64,000 nt of DNA, taken from assembly GCF_000317515.1 (NCBI RefSeq), contig NC_019738.1, positions 6,350,001 to 6,414,000 of the forward strand, in the 5' to 3' direction. The position numbers were made by a program, and so were the translations under genes. The notes under the pieces are model-generated. The model made no database searches. It had not been told where the DNA came from and was given only the letters and a program-made list of their open reading frames with translations. This stretch comes from Allocoleopsis franciscana PCC 7113. GTDB lineage: Bacteria > Cyanobacteriota > Cyanobacteriia > Cyanobacteriales > Coleofasciculaceae. This document shows, piece after piece, positions 52,686 through 61,960 of the stretch (position 1 is the stretch's first letter; every line of letters begins with the position of its first letter).

Positions 52686-54926
52686 TTACTCTGAATCCGA
52701 AATCTTAGCCTCAACAAAAGAGCGAACTGTAATCAGGAGTTTTTCCAAGTTCAAAGGCTTGCTCAAGTAGTCATCAGCACCCACACTAAGGCAGCGATCG
52801 CGATCGCCTGCCATCGCCATTGCCGTAACCGCAATCACTGGCACGTTTTGCCACAGGGGATGAGCTTTCAGTTGACGAATCAACTCAAATCCATCAACCC
52901 CCGGCAGTTGGATATCCATTAAAATCAGATGCGGTAGAGACTCAGGTGTGACCAACGCAGACGACAACCTCTCCAGCATGATCTGACCCTCTTGTATCCA
53001 ATCCACCACATAACCTTCGAGTTCCAGCGCTTCAGACAGCAACATCTGATTAAACGGCTGATCTTCCACCACCAAGATGCGTTTGGCATCTGTTCGAGGG
53101 TGTTCCGGGTTGAGCGAGGAAGCACCAGACACGTTGCCCTCACTCCCTCTCGTGTTCACCGGTTGACTAGAGCGCATTTCCGTCAACGGCAGCCAGACGC
53201 GAAATGTACTGCCCTGGTTTTCTTGCGATTCTACTGAAACCGTACCTCCGTGAAGTTCCGCTAGCCGCTTGGTGAGTGCCAGTCCCAAACCCGTGCCTTC
53301 GTGACGCCGTGCTAAAGACGAATCGATCTGCTGGAACGGTCGAAATAACAAATGTAGCTTGTCTTGGGCAATGCCAATGCCATTGTCGGCGACTTCTAAG
53401 CACAAATACGGTGTACTGCAATTAATCGGGCTGCGATCCGGTCGAAATTCCTGCTTAAGTTCGCACCCATAGGCAAGCCTTCCCCCCAGCTTAATGGTTC
53501 CTCCCTCTGGGGTAAACTTAATGGCATTGGAGAGGAGGTTAATTAAGATTTGGCGGACACGACGCTCATCCAAAACCACCTCCTGGAGGTGGCAATCCAA
53601 TTCCAGTGAAAGAGCGAGTCGTTTTTTCTCAGCACGAGGCTGAACCATTTTCAGACAGGGGTTACATAACTCCTGAATCGAAACCGGTGCCAATTCCAAG
53701 TCAGATTTACCGGCTTCAATTTTCGATAAATCAAGAATATCGTTAATCAGTTGCAACAGGTGCTGACCACTTTTTTCAATAGCTCGAACGTGGAGCAGTT
53801 GCCGAGAGGAAAGGGTGCCCACTGTCTGTCGTTGCAACAAATCCGAAAATCCCAAAATACTGTTGAGGGGTGTCCGCAGTTCGTGGGACATGGAGGCAAG
53901 GAATTCTGATTTAAGTCGAGACGCTCGTTCTAAATCCTCATTGGCACGGCGCAGGTGTTCTTGAGCTTGGGCACGTTCAATGGCAACCCCTAAAGTGCGG
54001 CAAGCGGCTAACAGGATATCTTGTTGGGGCGCTTCCTGAAGTTTTTGTTGAGAGCGAGATTCCAGAGTCAGGACGCCAATGATTTTGCCTGTGGCGCTGG
54101 GAATCGGAAAAATGCCGAGTTGACCAATCCCTGGGTGGCGAAAAGCGTCAACCGCTTGAGGGTGACTGGAATAATCTTCCATGAATAAAGGCGCACCGCT
54201 TTCTACAACTTGCCAAAGTAAGCCTTGCCCGTAAGGGATACCTTGCTTGAGTACGGCTTCCATCTCGCTCACGACGGGTGTGCCGTAGCAGGCAATAAAT
54301 TCAGACGAAACCCGATGGGTAAGAGTATTGGCAAGAGCGTCTCGCCCTTGACCGATAATCACCTTAACATCCCCGAAAGCGGCATCCGTTGTTTCCACCA
54401 GGTAAGCCAGGGCAAACTCACCAATCTCCCGTAACTCACTGGCGGGTTGCAGCCGTTCAGTCAGTCCTTGCAAAAATCTTAAGCGCTTGATTTCGGCATT
54501 CAAACTCGTCTGCATGAGCATCGCTGCCCGTCGGGCTTGCTCTTTAACCGTGACATCCCGAAACGTCAACAAGTGTCCGCCTGTAGAGGTGATGGTTATT
54601 TTGATGTCCAGATGAATGCCATTGCTCTGTTCTATGCAAAAAGAGACGTTTTCTGTTGTGGTTTTTTGTAAGGTAGACTGAAGCTGTTTTGCTTGGGGAT
54701 GAGTCCAGTAGCCGTGAGCCACAATCCGATCGCATACGTCCTGAAACAGAGGTTTTTGCGTTAGCCAGTCCGCCGAAAGTCCCCACAGTTGGGTGAAGGG
54801 TTGATTAAATAAAATCAACTGGTGTGATGGGTCAATTAAGGCGATCGCATTGTCTATCTGGTTGAGAATTAGTTGTTGTTCCTCCTTCAACCGTTGTAAA
54901 TCCCACTCAATTTTCTCAGGTTGCAT
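52686..54926 (-). CDS. Hybrid sensor histidine kinase (PAS-GAF-HisKA-HATPase-REC)
   Basis: A 746-residue soluble kinase with no membrane helices. Order: coiled start and PAS domain (about 10-125), GAF-like domain (about 165-325), dimerisation/phosphoacceptor domain with His348 in ASMSHELRTPLNS, and HATPase with N box (LLSNAIKFTPEGG), DNGIGIA and GTGLGLALTKRLAELHGG. The C-terminal receiver has Asp671 in ILMDIQLPGVDG. It probably senses a cytosolic small ligand or redox/light state through PAS/GAF; no chromophore Cys motif is obvious. The response-regulator cyclase gene lies downstream, a possible signalling partner. Confidence 0.93.
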   Translation of the reverse strand: MQPEKIEWDLQRLKEEQQLILNQIDNAIALIDPSHQLILFNQPFTQLWGLSADWLTQKPLFQDVCDRIVAHGYWTHPQAKQLQSTLQKTTTENVSFCIEQSNGIHLDIKITITSTGGHLLTFRDVTVKEQARRAAMLMQTSLNAEIKRLRFLQGLTERLQPASELREIGEFALAYLVETTDAAFGDVKVIIGQGRDALANTLTHRVSSEFIACYGTPVVSEMEAVLKQGIPYGQGLLWQVVESGAPLFMEDYSSHPQAVDAFRHPGIGQLGIFPIPSATGKIIGVLTLESRSQQKLQEAPQQDILLAACRTLGVAIERAQAQEHLRRANEDLERASRLKSEFLASMSHELRTPLNSILGFSDLLQRQTVGTLSSRQLLHVRAIEKSGQHLLQLINDILDLSKIEAGKSDLELAPVSIQELCNPCLKMVQPRAEKKRLALSLELDCHLQEVVLDERRVRQILINLLSNAIKFTPEGGTIKLGGRLAYGCELKQEFRPDRSPINCSTPYLCLEVADNGIGIAQDKLHLLFRPFQQIDSSLARRHEGTGLGLALTKRLAELHGGTVSVESQENQGSTFRVWLPLTEMRSSQPVNTRGSEGNVSGASSLNPEHPRTDAKRILVVEDQPFNQMLLSEALELEGYVVDWIQEGQIMLERLSSALVTPESLPHLILMDIQLPGVDGFELIRQLKAHPLWQNVPVIAVTAMAMAGDRDRCLSVGADDYLSKPLNLEKLLITVRSFVEAKISDSE

Positions 54927-55203
54927 AAAATTTATCGGTGTTAGTGAGAGCTATAGTAGGAGGCTTTCTTGAGGTTACAAAATTTAATCTTTACCTCTAG
55001 TGAGCCATCGGTTTGCTTGTTGTGATCTGAATCACTAAAAAGGAAGATCTGAGTCTCACTCCGCCAGTGTTATTCATCAGGGTGCCAATGTGATGGATTG
55101 AGCGAGGGGAGAGAAGCCCGATCACTTCTTCCTATAGGTAGATATGTTCCAATAAAGAGCAGCCGGCGCACAAACAACTTGAGTGCAGTAAAAAAGGATT
55201 GTC

Positions 55204-56388
55204 ATGCAAACTTTAGAGAGAGGGTTTGAGGAGCGCAATCTCATGACCAAGTTGGCGGAAAAACTGGAGCAAGAGTGGCGATCGCGTCTATTGAGCGATC
55301 ACCCCGATCAAAGCCCAACAACCCGCCAAAGCATTATACGGTGGTTATTGGGGGAAAACCCAGAGCGGTTTGACACCCTAATGCCCAACCAATTGGAGAT
55401 TGCCAAACAGGCGATGGATTATCGCTACCGGATTTTGTGCCAACGTTACCTAGGGGTGGAACCAGAACGAGCCTATCGCCATTTAACAACTCGATTAGCT
55501 GGGTTAGTTACATTACGTAATAAAATTCGCACTTGGGTGTCCCTGAGTCGCGATCGCCAACGAGCGGTGGTCGATGTTTTACAAGAAGTGATTCAAGAAT
55601 TGTTAAATAGCGATCGCTATATCCAAAAACAAATTGCCTGGATTGCTCAATGTACGGAAGACATGCGTCTTCGGGATGCTTTATTACTCACCAGTATTGA
55701 GGAATATTGCCTACGCCCGATTCGCAACCAACCGCTACTAGTTTATCGATTTGTTAATTTCTTGAGAAGGTCACAACGTGGGGGTATGACCCATATCCCC
55801 GAAGGTGACAAGGTGAGGTTAGTATCGGAGGAGGTGACCCCAGAAGATATGGATTCGCCCGTGAGCCTGTTGGACAACCAAGCTGTCGCCCAATACCAAG
55901 AAGGTCAAGCTTGGGAAGAGCAACAGACGCTGCGGCAGTCTGTACGTCAAGAATTTGAAGCCTACTTGACAGAAAACCTAGGTCCAGAGGCAGGACAATG
56001 GCTTCAGCTCTACCTCCAGGGTAAGTCTCAAGAGGCGATCGCCAAGGCGTTAAATAAGCCAGTCAAGGAAATCTATCGGCTGCGGGAAAAAATCAGCTAC
56101 CATGCGATTCGGGTTTTTTCCATTAAAGCCAAGCCGGAATTAGTCGCTAATTGGCTGGAATCATCTCTACAGGAGCATAACCTAGGGCTAACGCCAAGGC
56201 AGTGGCAAGAATTGTTGGAAAGCTTAACACCAGAACAGCGCCAGTTACTGGAACAGCGAAAAGCGGGACAATCGTTAGAAGCGATCGCGAAAGACTTAAA
56301 CTGGAAAGTAAACCAGGTCATAGGGGAATGGAGTAAACTGTATTTGGCAGCTCAAGCTCTACGAAGCGCTTCCTATAACCGAGAGTAA
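55204..56388 (+). CDS. hetZ: HetZ-like filamentous-cyanobacterial regulator
   Basis: A 394-residue soluble protein. Helical segments include KLAEKLEQEWRSRLLSDHP, YRYRILCQRYLGVEPERAY and a C-terminal region with two helix-turn-helix-like units (GKSQEAIAKALNKPVKEIYR; AGQSLEAIAKDLNWKVNQVI). This size and pattern fit HetZ, a DNA-binding-type regulator of early heterocyst differentiation that is kept across filamentous cyanobacteria, including non-heterocystous ones. The next gene looks like PatU, the usual neighbour of hetZ, which strengthens the call. Met15 (GAGGAG upstream) is an alternative start. Identification is from memory of the family. Confidence 0.65.
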   Translation: MQTLERGFEERNLMTKLAEKLEQEWRSRLLSDHPDQSPTTRQSIIRWLLGENPERFDTLMPNQLEIAKQAMDYRYRILCQRYLGVEPERAYRHLTTRLAGLVTLRNKIRTWVSLSRDRQRAVVDVLQEVIQELLNSDRYIQKQIAWIAQCTEDMRLRDALLLTSIEEYCLRPIRNQPLLVYRFVNFLRRSQRGGMTHIPEGDKVRLVSEEVTPEDMDSPVSLLDNQAVAQYQEGQAWEEQQTLRQSVRQEFEAYLTENLGPEAGQWLQLYLQGKSQEAIAKALNKPVKEIYRLREKISYHAIRVFSIKAKPELVANWLESSLQEHNLGLTPRQWQELLESLTPEQRQLLEQRKAGQSLEAIAKDLNWKVNQVIGEWSKLYLAAQALRSASYNRE

Positions 56389-56554
56389 GTGGTCAGGTAG
56401 CTCTTCAGCCTCAGTATTTACCCATAACTCTCTCAAAAAGAAAGCTCAGTAGGGCATAAAGGTGGTTTTTCTACCCAAACCCTCACTGAAAATTCTCATT
56501 TTTGGCGCTTTTGGGGCATCTCAATCAGTCGCTACTCAGGTTGGAAAAATTTTT

Positions 56555-57787
56555 ATGGTGCCCTCACCCAGCAACCCAGGCCAACTCAAAAATCCCTCTT
56601 CAGAGACGCCTTCGACTCAGGCGTTAGATCTTTCTGGTTTTCAGACTGACCAAATGTTCCGGCTGATTGATAGTATTTTGCCGTTTGAAGCTTGCCTCTA
56701 CTATCAATTTTTGCCCGTTGCTCTCGAAGGGAAGTACTTAAGGTTAGCGATGGTAGCGCCTCAAGACTCTTCTGCCCTAGATTATGTGCGTCGTATCCTT
56801 GCCTATTTAAACTGTTCGCTCAAAACAGAACCGATTGCTCCAGAGGCTCATCAGTCACTCTTGTCGGCTTACTTAAATCATACAAATCGCTCTGAATCCA
56901 TCCCCCAGCAAGTACTCGAAAATCAAGAGCAAACGACTCAACCCCCAATCCGGGTTGAGAGCAATGGTGATTCTCAACCGTTTGAGAATAAACTGAATCT
57001 TCACGGCGATCAGGAACTCGCTTCAACACCCCCTTCGCCACAGCTTTTCGACAACACTCACCTGTCTTCAAACCCAACTCAAACGTCGGAATTATCCAGC
57101 GACATACGCCTGGAAACTCCGCCAACAACTGCTGTCACATCGGTACGTAAAATGTCGCCCTCGGATGAGGCGGTTTTGCCCCTGGAAGTCAAAGCAATTC
57201 ATCTAGCCCGTTCAATTGATTATGTTGGCACATTACCACCTCCGCAATTATTACAAGAGTTGTTGGGTCGAGTCCTGATTGGTGGAATTGGTCGGCTTTA
57301 TTTTGAACGCCAATCCGAGCAAGGTCGTATCCTTTGGAGTCAAGATGGTGTGTTGCAGTCTGTCTTAGACGGATTAGCCTTGACGGTGTTTCAAGGTTTA
57401 ATTATCGAACTCAAGCGTATTTTCAACTTACCCCTGCTGCCGGTGGGACAACCCAAGCAGGTAGAAATTGAACGGCGTTATCAACAAGAATGTTTGTTGC
57501 TGCGATTACGGGTGATGCCCGGTACCCACGGAGAAGAAGCCACATTGCAGGTGTTGCGCGGAGTGGCTTTGAAATTTTATCAGCGCCAACAGATAGAAAA
57601 GCTGGGTGAGGATGCCTTGAAGCTGGCTCAACAGCTACAACGAAAGCTACATGAAATTCGCGATCGCTCTTACCGTTGTCCCCTCCCCCTAGAAACCCTG
57701 CCAGCACTCAATCAGCAGTTGCGAGGTTTAGATCAACAGCTCGAAGCGCTTGCTGAGTTACAAGTGAATCAGAACTCTGACCGTTAA
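56555..57787 (+). CDS. patU: PatU-like protein
   Basis: 410 residues from the ATG at 56555; a GTG at 56462 would add 31 residues with no conserved feature. The N-terminal part (DLSGFQTDQMFRLIDSILPF, EGKYLRLAMVAPQDSSALDY) resembles the type II/IV secretion ATPase N-domain, as in PatU. A low-complexity Ser/Thr/Pro linker (about 120-230) leads to a C-terminal domain with LLQELLGRVLIGGIGRLYFE and a helical end. In heterocyst formers patU is split into patU5 and patU3 and patU3 affects pattern; here it is one full-length gene 166 bases after hetZ (73 bases if the GTG is used). The role in this organism is unknown. Confidence 0.62.
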   Translation: MVPSPSNPGQLKNPSSETPSTQALDLSGFQTDQMFRLIDSILPFEACLYYQFLPVALEGKYLRLAMVAPQDSSALDYVRRILAYLNCSLKTEPIAPEAHQSLLSAYLNHTNRSESIPQQVLENQEQTTQPPIRVESNGDSQPFENKLNLHGDQELASTPPSPQLFDNTHLSSNPTQTSELSSDIRLETPPTTAVTSVRKMSPSDEAVLPLEVKAIHLARSIDYVGTLPPPQLLQELLGRVLIGGIGRLYFERQSEQGRILWSQDGVLQSVLDGLALTVFQGLIIELKRIFNLPLLPVGQPKQVEIERRYQQECLLLRLRVMPGTHGEEATLQVLRGVALKFYQRQQIEKLGEDALKLAQQLQRKLHEIRDRSYRCPLPLETLPALNQQLRGLDQQLEALAELQVNQNSDR

Positions 57788-58224
57788 AGGGAGTTTTTAC
57801 CCACGGGTTTCATAACCTGATACTTTAATTGACTCTTCTTGTTCATAAAGAATTCTTTCTAAGGGAACACGCAGACCCGTTATATTTTGCTGGCATCCTC
57901 AGTAGGGTATAAAGCCTACTAATCAGGGGTTTGAACGGTTGGCGCTGACTCCACTGGTTCAGCAATAAGAAAAATATAAGTCTAAATAGATGACATTTTT
58001 TATCAATTAAGTTAGTTTGAGTTTAGTAACTCAGATCTTGCTCCTGCATCCTCAATCGTTCGGATATAGATTTTCCGTCTCATCGCTCAAGTTCACTTGA
58101 GTGGACTTGTCTATTAACTCAAGCCTTCTTGACTAGGACTTTAGCGATTATCGAGGGATTGTGGTCCCTTAGCGACTGACAGGGCAAGTGCAAGCTCTCA
58201 GATCAACAAAGTTAGGATTTAGGC
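57788..58224. other. Intergenic region upstream of the 2Fe-2S protein gene
   Basis: 437 bases with no ORF and no strong hairpin. The immediate upstream bases TTAGGATTTAGGC provide a modest ribosome-binding site for the GTG start at 58225. Confidence 0.35.
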
Positions 58225-58923
58225 GTGATTAGATTAATAAAAGAGGGGAAAGTATCACCGTTCTATCTAGAGGGGCGGTTTATCGGTTTTGTCGGTGACG
58301 TTGAGGAAAAACCCAAACGCATACGGGTAGCGACGGCTGAAGGAGAACGTTATATCAAGTTGTCCAAAGAGCTGCGCTACTCCATGCGTGGAGTACTTCA
58401 GCCCGGAGACTGGGTGGAGATTTTTGGTGAACTGAAGCTGAAAGACAAAACGGGTGAACTGAAACTAAAAGCCTCTCGCCTAAAAGTAACGGCTCCTGCT
58501 CTAAAAGGTCTGGTTAAGGAGGATACAGAGGAACCTGGAGCTTTAGCCACAAGAGGCAAAAAAGCGCAGAATTCTTCAACCAACTCCTCCCAAAACCTAA
58601 ATCACAAGCCATCTACGCCTGCGCCTAAAGGCAAAGCCTGTGTTATGGTCTGCCAAAAATCCTCCTGCCGCAAGCGAGGTGCGGATAAGGTGTGTCAAGC
58701 GCTGACGGAGTCTTTGCACGATCATGGATTAGAAGATCAGGTCGCGATTAAAGGCACTGGCTGCATGAAGCAGTGTAAACAAGGGCCTTGTGTCGTTGTT
58801 ATGCCGGATAAGTCTCGTTACACGGGTCTTGCTCCTCAAGAAATCCCGAAGCTTGTGGAGAAGCATTTTGCCGCTAAACTAAAACCAGAAGGGAGTAAAC
58901 CAGAATTATCTCCCGTCTCTTAA
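58225..58923 (+). CDS. OB-like domain fused to thioredoxin-like 2Fe-2S ferredoxin domain
   Basis: A 232-residue protein starting at GTG. The N-terminal ~95 residues (FYLEGRFIGFVGDVEEKPKR, YIKLSKELRYSM, GDWVEIFGELKLKDKTGELK) look like a small beta-barrel of OB type. A Lys/Ser/Pro linker (about 100-135) leads to a thioredoxin-like ferredoxin (about 140-220) with its four Cys: CQKSSCRKRG and GCMKQCKQGPCVVV. Such ferredoxins carry a 2Fe-2S cluster and occur in electron transfer to hydrogenases and other enzymes. No membrane segment. The SLH gene lies 37 bases downstream. Confidence 0.8.
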   Translation: MIRLIKEGKVSPFYLEGRFIGFVGDVEEKPKRIRVATAEGERYIKLSKELRYSMRGVLQPGDWVEIFGELKLKDKTGELKLKASRLKVTAPALKGLVKEDTEEPGALATRGKKAQNSSTNSSQNLNHKPSTPAPKGKACVMVCQKSSCRKRGADKVCQALTESLHDHGLEDQVAIKGTGCMKQCKQGPCVVVMPDKSRYTGLAPQEIPKLVEKHFAAKLKPEGSKPELSPVS

Positions 58924-58960
58924 TTGAATTATCAGACCGCCTTAGAGAGGGAAAGTGCCG

Positions 58961-59989
58961 ATGACCAATGTACCTCCACCCGATCCAGACTCGTCTCGAC
59001 TCGGTTTTGATGAGTTGCTAGGCATAGTGATTGCCTTCGCTACCATCGGCACCATTCTCGCTGTAACGCTGGGTCAACGAGACAAAGGATTCAACCTCAG
59101 TCGATTGCTCAATCCCGAAGCCAGAGCTCCGACGGCAAGCCCAAGCGGGGTAATCCCCCTACCCCAACAAACTCCTGTACCAACAGTAAGTCCAGAAGCA
59201 ACACTCTTGCCGGGGCAGGAAGACATCGCGCCGTCTCCCTCTCCTACATCGATTACACGGCGACTTGCTGCACCCGTACCAACTGCACAACCCGTCCCAG
59301 CAGAGGCACCTCAGGCTGGTTCTACAACTATCCCGATTATCGTACCAGCCCCACTCGCTGAAGCCTCCCCTACACCCACTCCTGTGGCGGCGGCAACACC
59401 GATCAAGTTTACCGATGTGCCCCAAGATTTATGGGCGCGTCCTTACATCGAAGCTTTAGCCTCACGGGGTATTGTCAGTGGTTTCCCGGATGGCACATTT
59501 AAGCCCGGTGGCGCGATTACACGCGCAGAATTCGCGGCTTTATTGCAGAAAGCCTTTGAGCAACAACCCACATCAACCGCACTGAATTATAAGGATGTAC
59601 CGACTAGCCATTGGGCATTGCCAGCCATTGACCAATCGGTCAAAACGGGTTTTTTCCGAGGGTATCCCAACAATATTTTTCGACCCAACCAACCCATTTC
59701 CAAGGTACAAACGATCGTGGCGCTAGCGAGTGGTTTGGGGTTGAAGCCGACTACGGTGGAGCAAGATGTTCTCAAGACTTATGAGGATAGCAATCGAATT
59801 CCTAACTACGCTAAAGCCCCGGTCAGTGCAGCTACGACATCGGGGCTTGTGGTCAATTATCCCAATCCTAATATACTCAACCCCAATCGCAATGCTTCTC
59901 GTGCAGAAGTGGCGGCATTGGTTTACCAAGGCATGGTTGAATCAGGTAAGGTGGAGCCTATGCCTTCTCAGTACCTTGTTAAGCCGTAG
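58961..59989 (+). CDS. SLH-domain protein with N-terminal membrane helix
   Basis: 342 residues from the ATG at 58961, preceded by GAGAGGG. A short N-terminus is followed by one hydrophobic helix (about 20-38; ELLGIVIAFATIGTILAVTLG), then a Pro/Thr-rich linker (about 60-150). Three S-layer-homology repeats follow (about 150-330): FTDVPQDLWARPYIEALASRG, FPDGTFKPGGAITRAEFAAL, and YKDVPTSHWALPAIDQSVK with its partner. SLH domains bind wall polymers, so the protein spans from the plasma membrane to the peptidoglycan. The helix may be an uncleaved anchor. Its specific role is unknown. Confidence 0.88.
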   Translation: MTNVPPPDPDSSRLGFDELLGIVIAFATIGTILAVTLGQRDKGFNLSRLLNPEARAPTASPSGVIPLPQQTPVPTVSPEATLLPGQEDIAPSPSPTSITRRLAAPVPTAQPVPAEAPQAGSTTIPIIVPAPLAEASPTPTPVAAATPIKFTDVPQDLWARPYIEALASRGIVSGFPDGTFKPGGAITRAEFAALLQKAFEQQPTSTALNYKDVPTSHWALPAIDQSVKTGFFRGYPNNIFRPNQPISKVQTIVALASGLGLKPTTVEQDVLKTYEDSNRIPNYAKAPVSAATTSGLVVNYPNPNILNPNRNASRAEVAALVYQGMVESGKVEPMPSQYLVKP

Positions 59990-60002
59990 AAGTAATAGCG
60001 AG

Positions 60003-60045
60003 CAGCAGACTGAAGCGGCTCTGGCATCAGTCTGCTGATAAATTT
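60003..60045 (+). terminator. Terminator hairpin after the SLH gene
   Basis: CAGCAGACTGA (60003-60013) and TCAGTCTGCTG (60027-60037) form a perfect 11-bp stem with a 13-base loop, followed by ATAAATTTTGTT. It lies 14 bases past the SLH gene stop. Confidence 0.8.
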
Positions 60046-60183
60046 TGTTAGAACCAACTCTGATCTATTAGGAAACTAGAGGAGAGTTTAAGGGATTATT
60101 GGCTTTCCATGAAGTTATTAATCCACTACTGGTTCTTGCGGCCTGGAAACTCTCTTGTGGGAAATGAGCAAGAGCAACTCAGC

Positions 60184-60624
60184 TTAGTCTTTGCCCACTA
60201 CTTGACCTTTGAGTGCTTTAAATTCGTCTGTTAGCTCTTTGCGGGTCTCTACTTTCAGGAGATAGCGGTTGACAAACCAGGCGGTATACCCAATTCCCAC
60301 GAGTTCAAAAATAGGTGCCAATAACGGAATATCATTGATGGCGTCGAGTACCGCTAAGGTTACCTTAACGGTAATACCACCTGTTACGATAATCCCTATG
60401 GTGAGTAGTGGTTTTTGGTAACTCGAAAAGAAATCGCCTACATAATCGGGTAGTCTTGACAAAAATTCAGAAGCGATTTGCACCCATTCCTGCCATGCCT
60501 GGTCGGTTGATGACGAAGGAGCAGGAGGTTTAATGATCGCCCCTGGTTTGTCAACGTTTACGTCTACTTTTAGGTCTTGTGCTTCAGCGGCTACAGCCTC
60601 TTCAGATTGTTGCATAGGTTCCAT
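60184..60624 (-). CDS. curT: CurT / CAAD-domain thylakoid membrane protein
   Basis: A 146-residue membrane protein with the CAAD/CURT1 architecture. A soluble acidic N-terminus is followed by an amphipathic helix (WVQIASEFLSRLPDYVGDFF) and two membrane helices (PLLTIGIIVTGGITVKVTLAV, then IPLLAPIFELVGIGYTAWFV). The conserved end is NRYLLKVETRKELTDEF. The stand-alone form in cyanobacteria, CurT, shapes highly curved thylakoid regions and supports photosystem II assembly; related domains are fused to some aminoacyl-tRNA synthetases. GGAGGAAAT before the ATG is a strong ribosome-binding site. Confidence 0.9.
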   Translation of the reverse strand: MEPMQQSEEAVAAEAQDLKVDVNVDKPGAIIKPPAPSSSTDQAWQEWVQIASEFLSRLPDYVGDFFSSYQKPLLTIGIIVTGGITVKVTLAVLDAINDIPLLAPIFELVGIGYTAWFVNRYLLKVETRKELTDEFKALKGQVVGKD

Positions 60625-60877
60625 ATTTCCTCCACCGTTATCTTAAGTACGACATTTTATCGTTTGGGCGACGCATCTGGGTAGATTTACAGGCTGACTA
60701 ACTTTTGCTCATCTAACCAAAAGTTGTCAAAAGTCTTGTTAAATGACAGGATGCTTCTGTCAATAGTATCTGATCTCCGGACTCTGAATGAAGAACTGCG
60801 AGACATCTACCGCCTGTCAGGAAGGAATCAAGTTAGAGAGAATCAGTGTGTTTACTTGCCCTGTAGTTCCCTGGTTC

Positions 60878-61960
60878 TTAGCGATCGCGCATGGCTAAAC
60901 TCTGCTCATGATACTCCATCACTTTGGCATAGTCGCCCAGAGCGTAACAGGCCGTTGTCAGACTACTTAACGCCTGTTTTTCCACCCTCTGATCAGGGAT
61001 AGATCGTGCCACCTTCAGACGTTGTTCATAGTACTCAATGGCTTGGACGTAATCTCCCATGGCATCGAAGGCGACGCCTAAGCTGCCGAGTGATTGTTCT
61101 TCGGCGCGGCAATCACCGAGTTTCCTTGCCGTCACAAGCCTAGCTCGACCATACTCAATCGCTTGAAGATAATCTCCCAGAGCATAGCAGGCATAACTGA
61201 GGTTTTTGAGAATCTGTCCTTCTATGCGGTGATCGCCCAATTCTCTGGCGATTGTCAGACGCTGCTCATAATACTGAATGGCTCGAGCAAAATCCCCCAT
61301 CGCGTAGAACGCATTTCCCAGATTTCTCAAAATCTGCTCAGTGGCTTGAAGGTCACCCAGAGTCTGCACAACACTCAAACTTTTTTGCTGGTAGGCGATC
61401 GCGGTCGATAAATCACCCATCGCTTTATAGGCGAGTCCCAGGTTGTTCAACGCTACCACCTCTCCCGCACGGTCTTCGAGTTCCCGCATAATTGTCAAGC
61501 TTTGTTGACCCTGTTCAATGGCTTTTGCCGCATCACCTATATGGCGGTAGCAATTTCCCAGGATTCCCAGTACCTGTCCCTCTAAAGGCGGATCGGAGAT
61601 TTCTTGTGCGATCGCTAAGCTGCTACTAGCATATTCAATGGCTTGGGGAAAGTCTCCCATGGAGTAAACAGTCAGTGCCAAGTAGCACAAAACTCTTCCT
61701 ACTTTTCGTTGGTTGTGCAGTTGGGTGTAAAGTTTTATGGCATGTTTGAAAGACTCCAGCGCCACCTCAAATTGACCCGTCTTTTGTTGCTCAACTCCCA
61801 GTTCTAGGAGTCGGTCTACTTCACCCACACAAGGCATTGATATCTGTGCTAACACGTTATCTGGCCTACTTGTATTTCCTGGGGTCACCAGCGTTTCATG
61901 TAACTTCCCGACTTCACGACTCTTGCGTTCACCGTCACAGCACAGCAACTGGTTGTCCAT
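60878..61960 (-). CDS. TPR protein (Fe-S-free, about seven tandem repeats)
   Basis: A 360-residue soluble protein. A short leader is followed by about seven 40-residue TPR units of the TPR_12/Rapsyn type (about 45-355), for example VLCYLALTVYSMGDFPQAIEY, ALNNLGLAYKAMGDLSTAIAY, LRNLGNAFYAMGDFARAIQYY. Consecutive repeats are similar enough to suggest recent internal duplication. TPR proteins act as protein-binding scaffolds; no enzymatic domain is fused. GAGG precedes the ATG by eight bases. Single gene with no obvious partner. Confidence 0.85.
   Translation of the reverse strand: MDNQLLCCDGERKSREVGKLHETLVTPGNTSRPDNVLAQISMPCVGEVDRLLELGVEQQKTGQFEVALESFKHAIKLYTQLHNQRKVGRVLCYLALTVYSMGDFPQAIEYASSSLAIAQEISDPPLEGQVLGILGNCYRHIGDAAKAIEQGQQSLTIMRELEDRAGEVVALNNLGLAYKAMGDLSTAIAYQQKSLSVVQTLGDLQATEQILRNLGNAFYAMGDFARAIQYYEQRLTIARELGDHRIEGQILKNLSYACYALGDYLQAIEYGRARLVTARKLGDCRAEEQSLGSLGVAFDAMGDYVQAIEYYEQRLKVARSIPDQRVEKQALSSLTTACYALGDYAKVMEYHEQSLAMRDR

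Noticed and set aside
60724-61002. 92-codon plus-strand ORF before the TPR gene
   Set aside because: It overlaps the 3' end of the TPR gene antisense, and the non-overlapping part has no conserved pattern.
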